A stretch of DNA of 64,000 bases from an uncultured beta proteobacterium. GTDB lineage: Bacteria; Pseudomonadota; Gammaproteobacteria; Burkholderiales; Burkholderiaceae_C. Below, in pieces: positions 63,120-64,000 of this stretch. Position numbers and translations under genes: made by a program. A model generated the notes under the pieces. The model searched no databases and was not told the DNA's origin. It worked only from the letters and a program-made list of their open reading frames with translations. The stretch lies in assembly GCA_903876735.1 (NCBI GenBank), contig CAIRAW010000052.1, positions 1 through 64,000 of the forward strand, in the 5' to 3' direction. How positions within the stretch are numbered: position 1 is the first letter of the stretch; each line of letters opens with the position of its first letter.

Positions 63120-63824
63120 TCAAACACCGAGGTATTCCTGCAACAGGCCCATGTTCTGGCTGAGTTCATTCTGCGCAAACTGTTTTACGATGGTGCCGTG
63201 CTCCATGACGTAAAAACGGTCTGCCAGCGGCGCGGCAAAGCGGAAGTTCTGCTCCACCAGCACGATGGTGTAGCCCTTGGCCTTGAGCGTGAGAATCATC
63301 TCGGCAAGCTTTTGCACGATGACCGGCGCCAGGCCTTCCGAGATTTCGTCCAGCAGCAGCAAGCGCGCGCCGGTGCGCAGGATGCGCGCCACGGCCAGCA
63401 TCTGCTGCTCTCCCCCTGACAGGCGTGTTCCCGGGCTGGCGGCGCGTTCCTGCAAATTGGGAAACATGGCATAGATTTCTGCCACGCTCATGCCACCCGG
63501 CGCCAGGGTTGGCGGCAGCATCAGGTTTTCTTCTGCCGACAGGCTGGCAAAAATACCGCGCTCTTCCGGGCAGTAGCCCAGCCCCAGATGCGCCACCTTG
63601 TGCGGCGCCATTTTGATGGTCTCGACGCCGTTGATCTTGATAGAGCCTTTGCGCGCGCCGGTCAGGCCGACGATGGCGCGCAGCGTGGTGGTGCGCCCGG
63701 CGCCGTTGCGCCCGAGCAGGGTCACCACTTCGCCCTCGTGCACCGACAGATCGACGCCGTGCAGGATGTGCGATTCGCCATACCAGGCGTGCAGCCCCTC
63801 GATGCGCAGTAATTCTTTGGCCAT
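63120..63824 (-). CDS. livF: Branched-chain amino acid ABC transporter ATPase LivF
   Basis: 234 aa. Walker A LGRNGAGRTTTLRAI has Arg in place of the canonical Lys, so the last part reads GAGRTT instead of GAGKTT. Signature RLSGGEQQMLAVARIL, Walker B LLLLDEISEGLAP and the H-loop region LVEQNFRFA are standard LivF. The Lys-to-Arg change at the ATP phosphate loop is unusual. Its ATG shares one base with the livG stop. Confidence 0.94.
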   Translation of the reverse strand: MAKELLRIEGLHAWYGESHILHGVDLSVHEGEVVTLLGRNGAGRTTTLRAIVGLTGARKGSIKINGVETIKMAPHKVAHLGLGYCPEERGIFASLSAEENLMLPPTLAPGGMSVAEIYAMFPNLQERAASPGTRLSGGEQQMLAVARILRTGARLLLLDEISEGLAPVIVQKLAEMILTLKAKGYTIVLVEQNFRFAAPLADRFYVMEHGTIVKQFAQNELSQNMGLLQEYLGV

Positions 63825-64000
63825 CAGTGCGCACCTGCCAGTTCTGTGTTGGCGCTGCCCATGTAGGCCTCGATGACCAGCGGGTCGCGTGAGACCTCGG
63901 CATAGGGGCCGTCGGCGATGATGCTGCCGCGCTGCAGGACCGTGATGCGGTCGGCAATGGACGCCACCACGTTCATGTTGTGTTCTACCATCAGGATGGT
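63824..64000 (-). CDS. livG: Branched-chain amino acid ABC transporter ATPase LivG, C-terminal end (partial)
   Basis: The last 58 residues of an ABC ATPase, running off the window edge. TILMVEHNMNVVASIADRIT is the H-loop, and VLQRGSIIADGPYAEVSRDP with VIEAYMGS is the characteristic LivG end. The stop overlaps the livF start by one base (TGATG). Confidence 0.9.
   Translation of the reverse strand, partial: TILMVEHNMNVVASIADRITVLQRGSIIADGPYAEVSRDPLVIEAYMGSANTELAGAH

Overview
The window is GC-rich, densely coded DNA with the housekeeping genes, operon habits and gene order of a betaproteobacterium. The best fit is Burkholderiales, family Comamonadaceae, close to Rhodoferax or Polaromonas; this is inferred from protein style, not from a database match. 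No phage, complete insertion sequence, CRISPR array, rRNA or tRNA gene was seen. About 60 protein genes can be supported.

1-11.5 kb is the accessory end. Two large repeat-rich secreted proteins (the first cut by the window edge, the second 1720 aa with RTX-like calcium repeats) are followed by a 73-aa protein, a GT4 glycosyltransferase, a lipoprotein cyclophilin, two unrecognised small genes and a vapBC toxin-antitoxin pair. The vapBC pair lies between two direct copies of the 3' end of the neighbouring adenosine-kinase gene.

11.5-19.4 kb is one minus-strand operon for type I secretion. In transcription order it encodes a 225-aa protein resembling the N-terminal (non-nuclease) half of TnpB, two tandem ABC exporters, an HlyD adaptor, a TolC-type outer-membrane channel and a PfkB-family adenosine kinase. 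Its probable substrates are the repeat proteins at 1-7 kb. The TnpB-like leader gene starts inside a perfect 18-bp inverted repeat. This pairing of a nuclease-less TnpB half with a secretion operon is the strongest candidate for something undescribed.

19.5-31.9 kb is mostly core metabolism and translation: carbonic anhydrase, thiolase, acyl-CoA dehydrogenase, sugar nucleotidyltransferase, rlmJ, rplM-rpsI, erpA, anmK, an M23 peptidase, tyrS, a CDF metal exporter and dtd.

31.9-39.1 kb is a regulated electron-transfer module. It holds a histidine kinase with haem-c motifs in its periplasmic sensor, a sigma-54 activator, a cytochrome b, a nine-haem membrane-anchored cytochrome c, two more response regulators (one carrying a C-terminal membrane segment) and a mono-haem cytochrome c. 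A consensus sigma-54 promoter precedes the response-regulator genes, so the kinase/activator pair plausibly controls them.

39.1-64 kb is again chromosomal core: ybeY-phoH, ruvAB, lysoplasmalogenase, histidine phosphatase, a frameshifted 5'-nucleotidase, ttcA, folB and an SDR, MidA-type methyltransferase, cca, GST, lytic transglycosylase, 5-formyl-THF cyclo-ligase, amino acid deaminase, a TfoX-N protein, sdaA, a lipoprotein, glmU, an Lrp regulator and a branched-chain amino acid ABC transporter (livM, livH, binding protein, livF, partial livG). Palindromic dispersed repeats occupy several intergenic gaps here.
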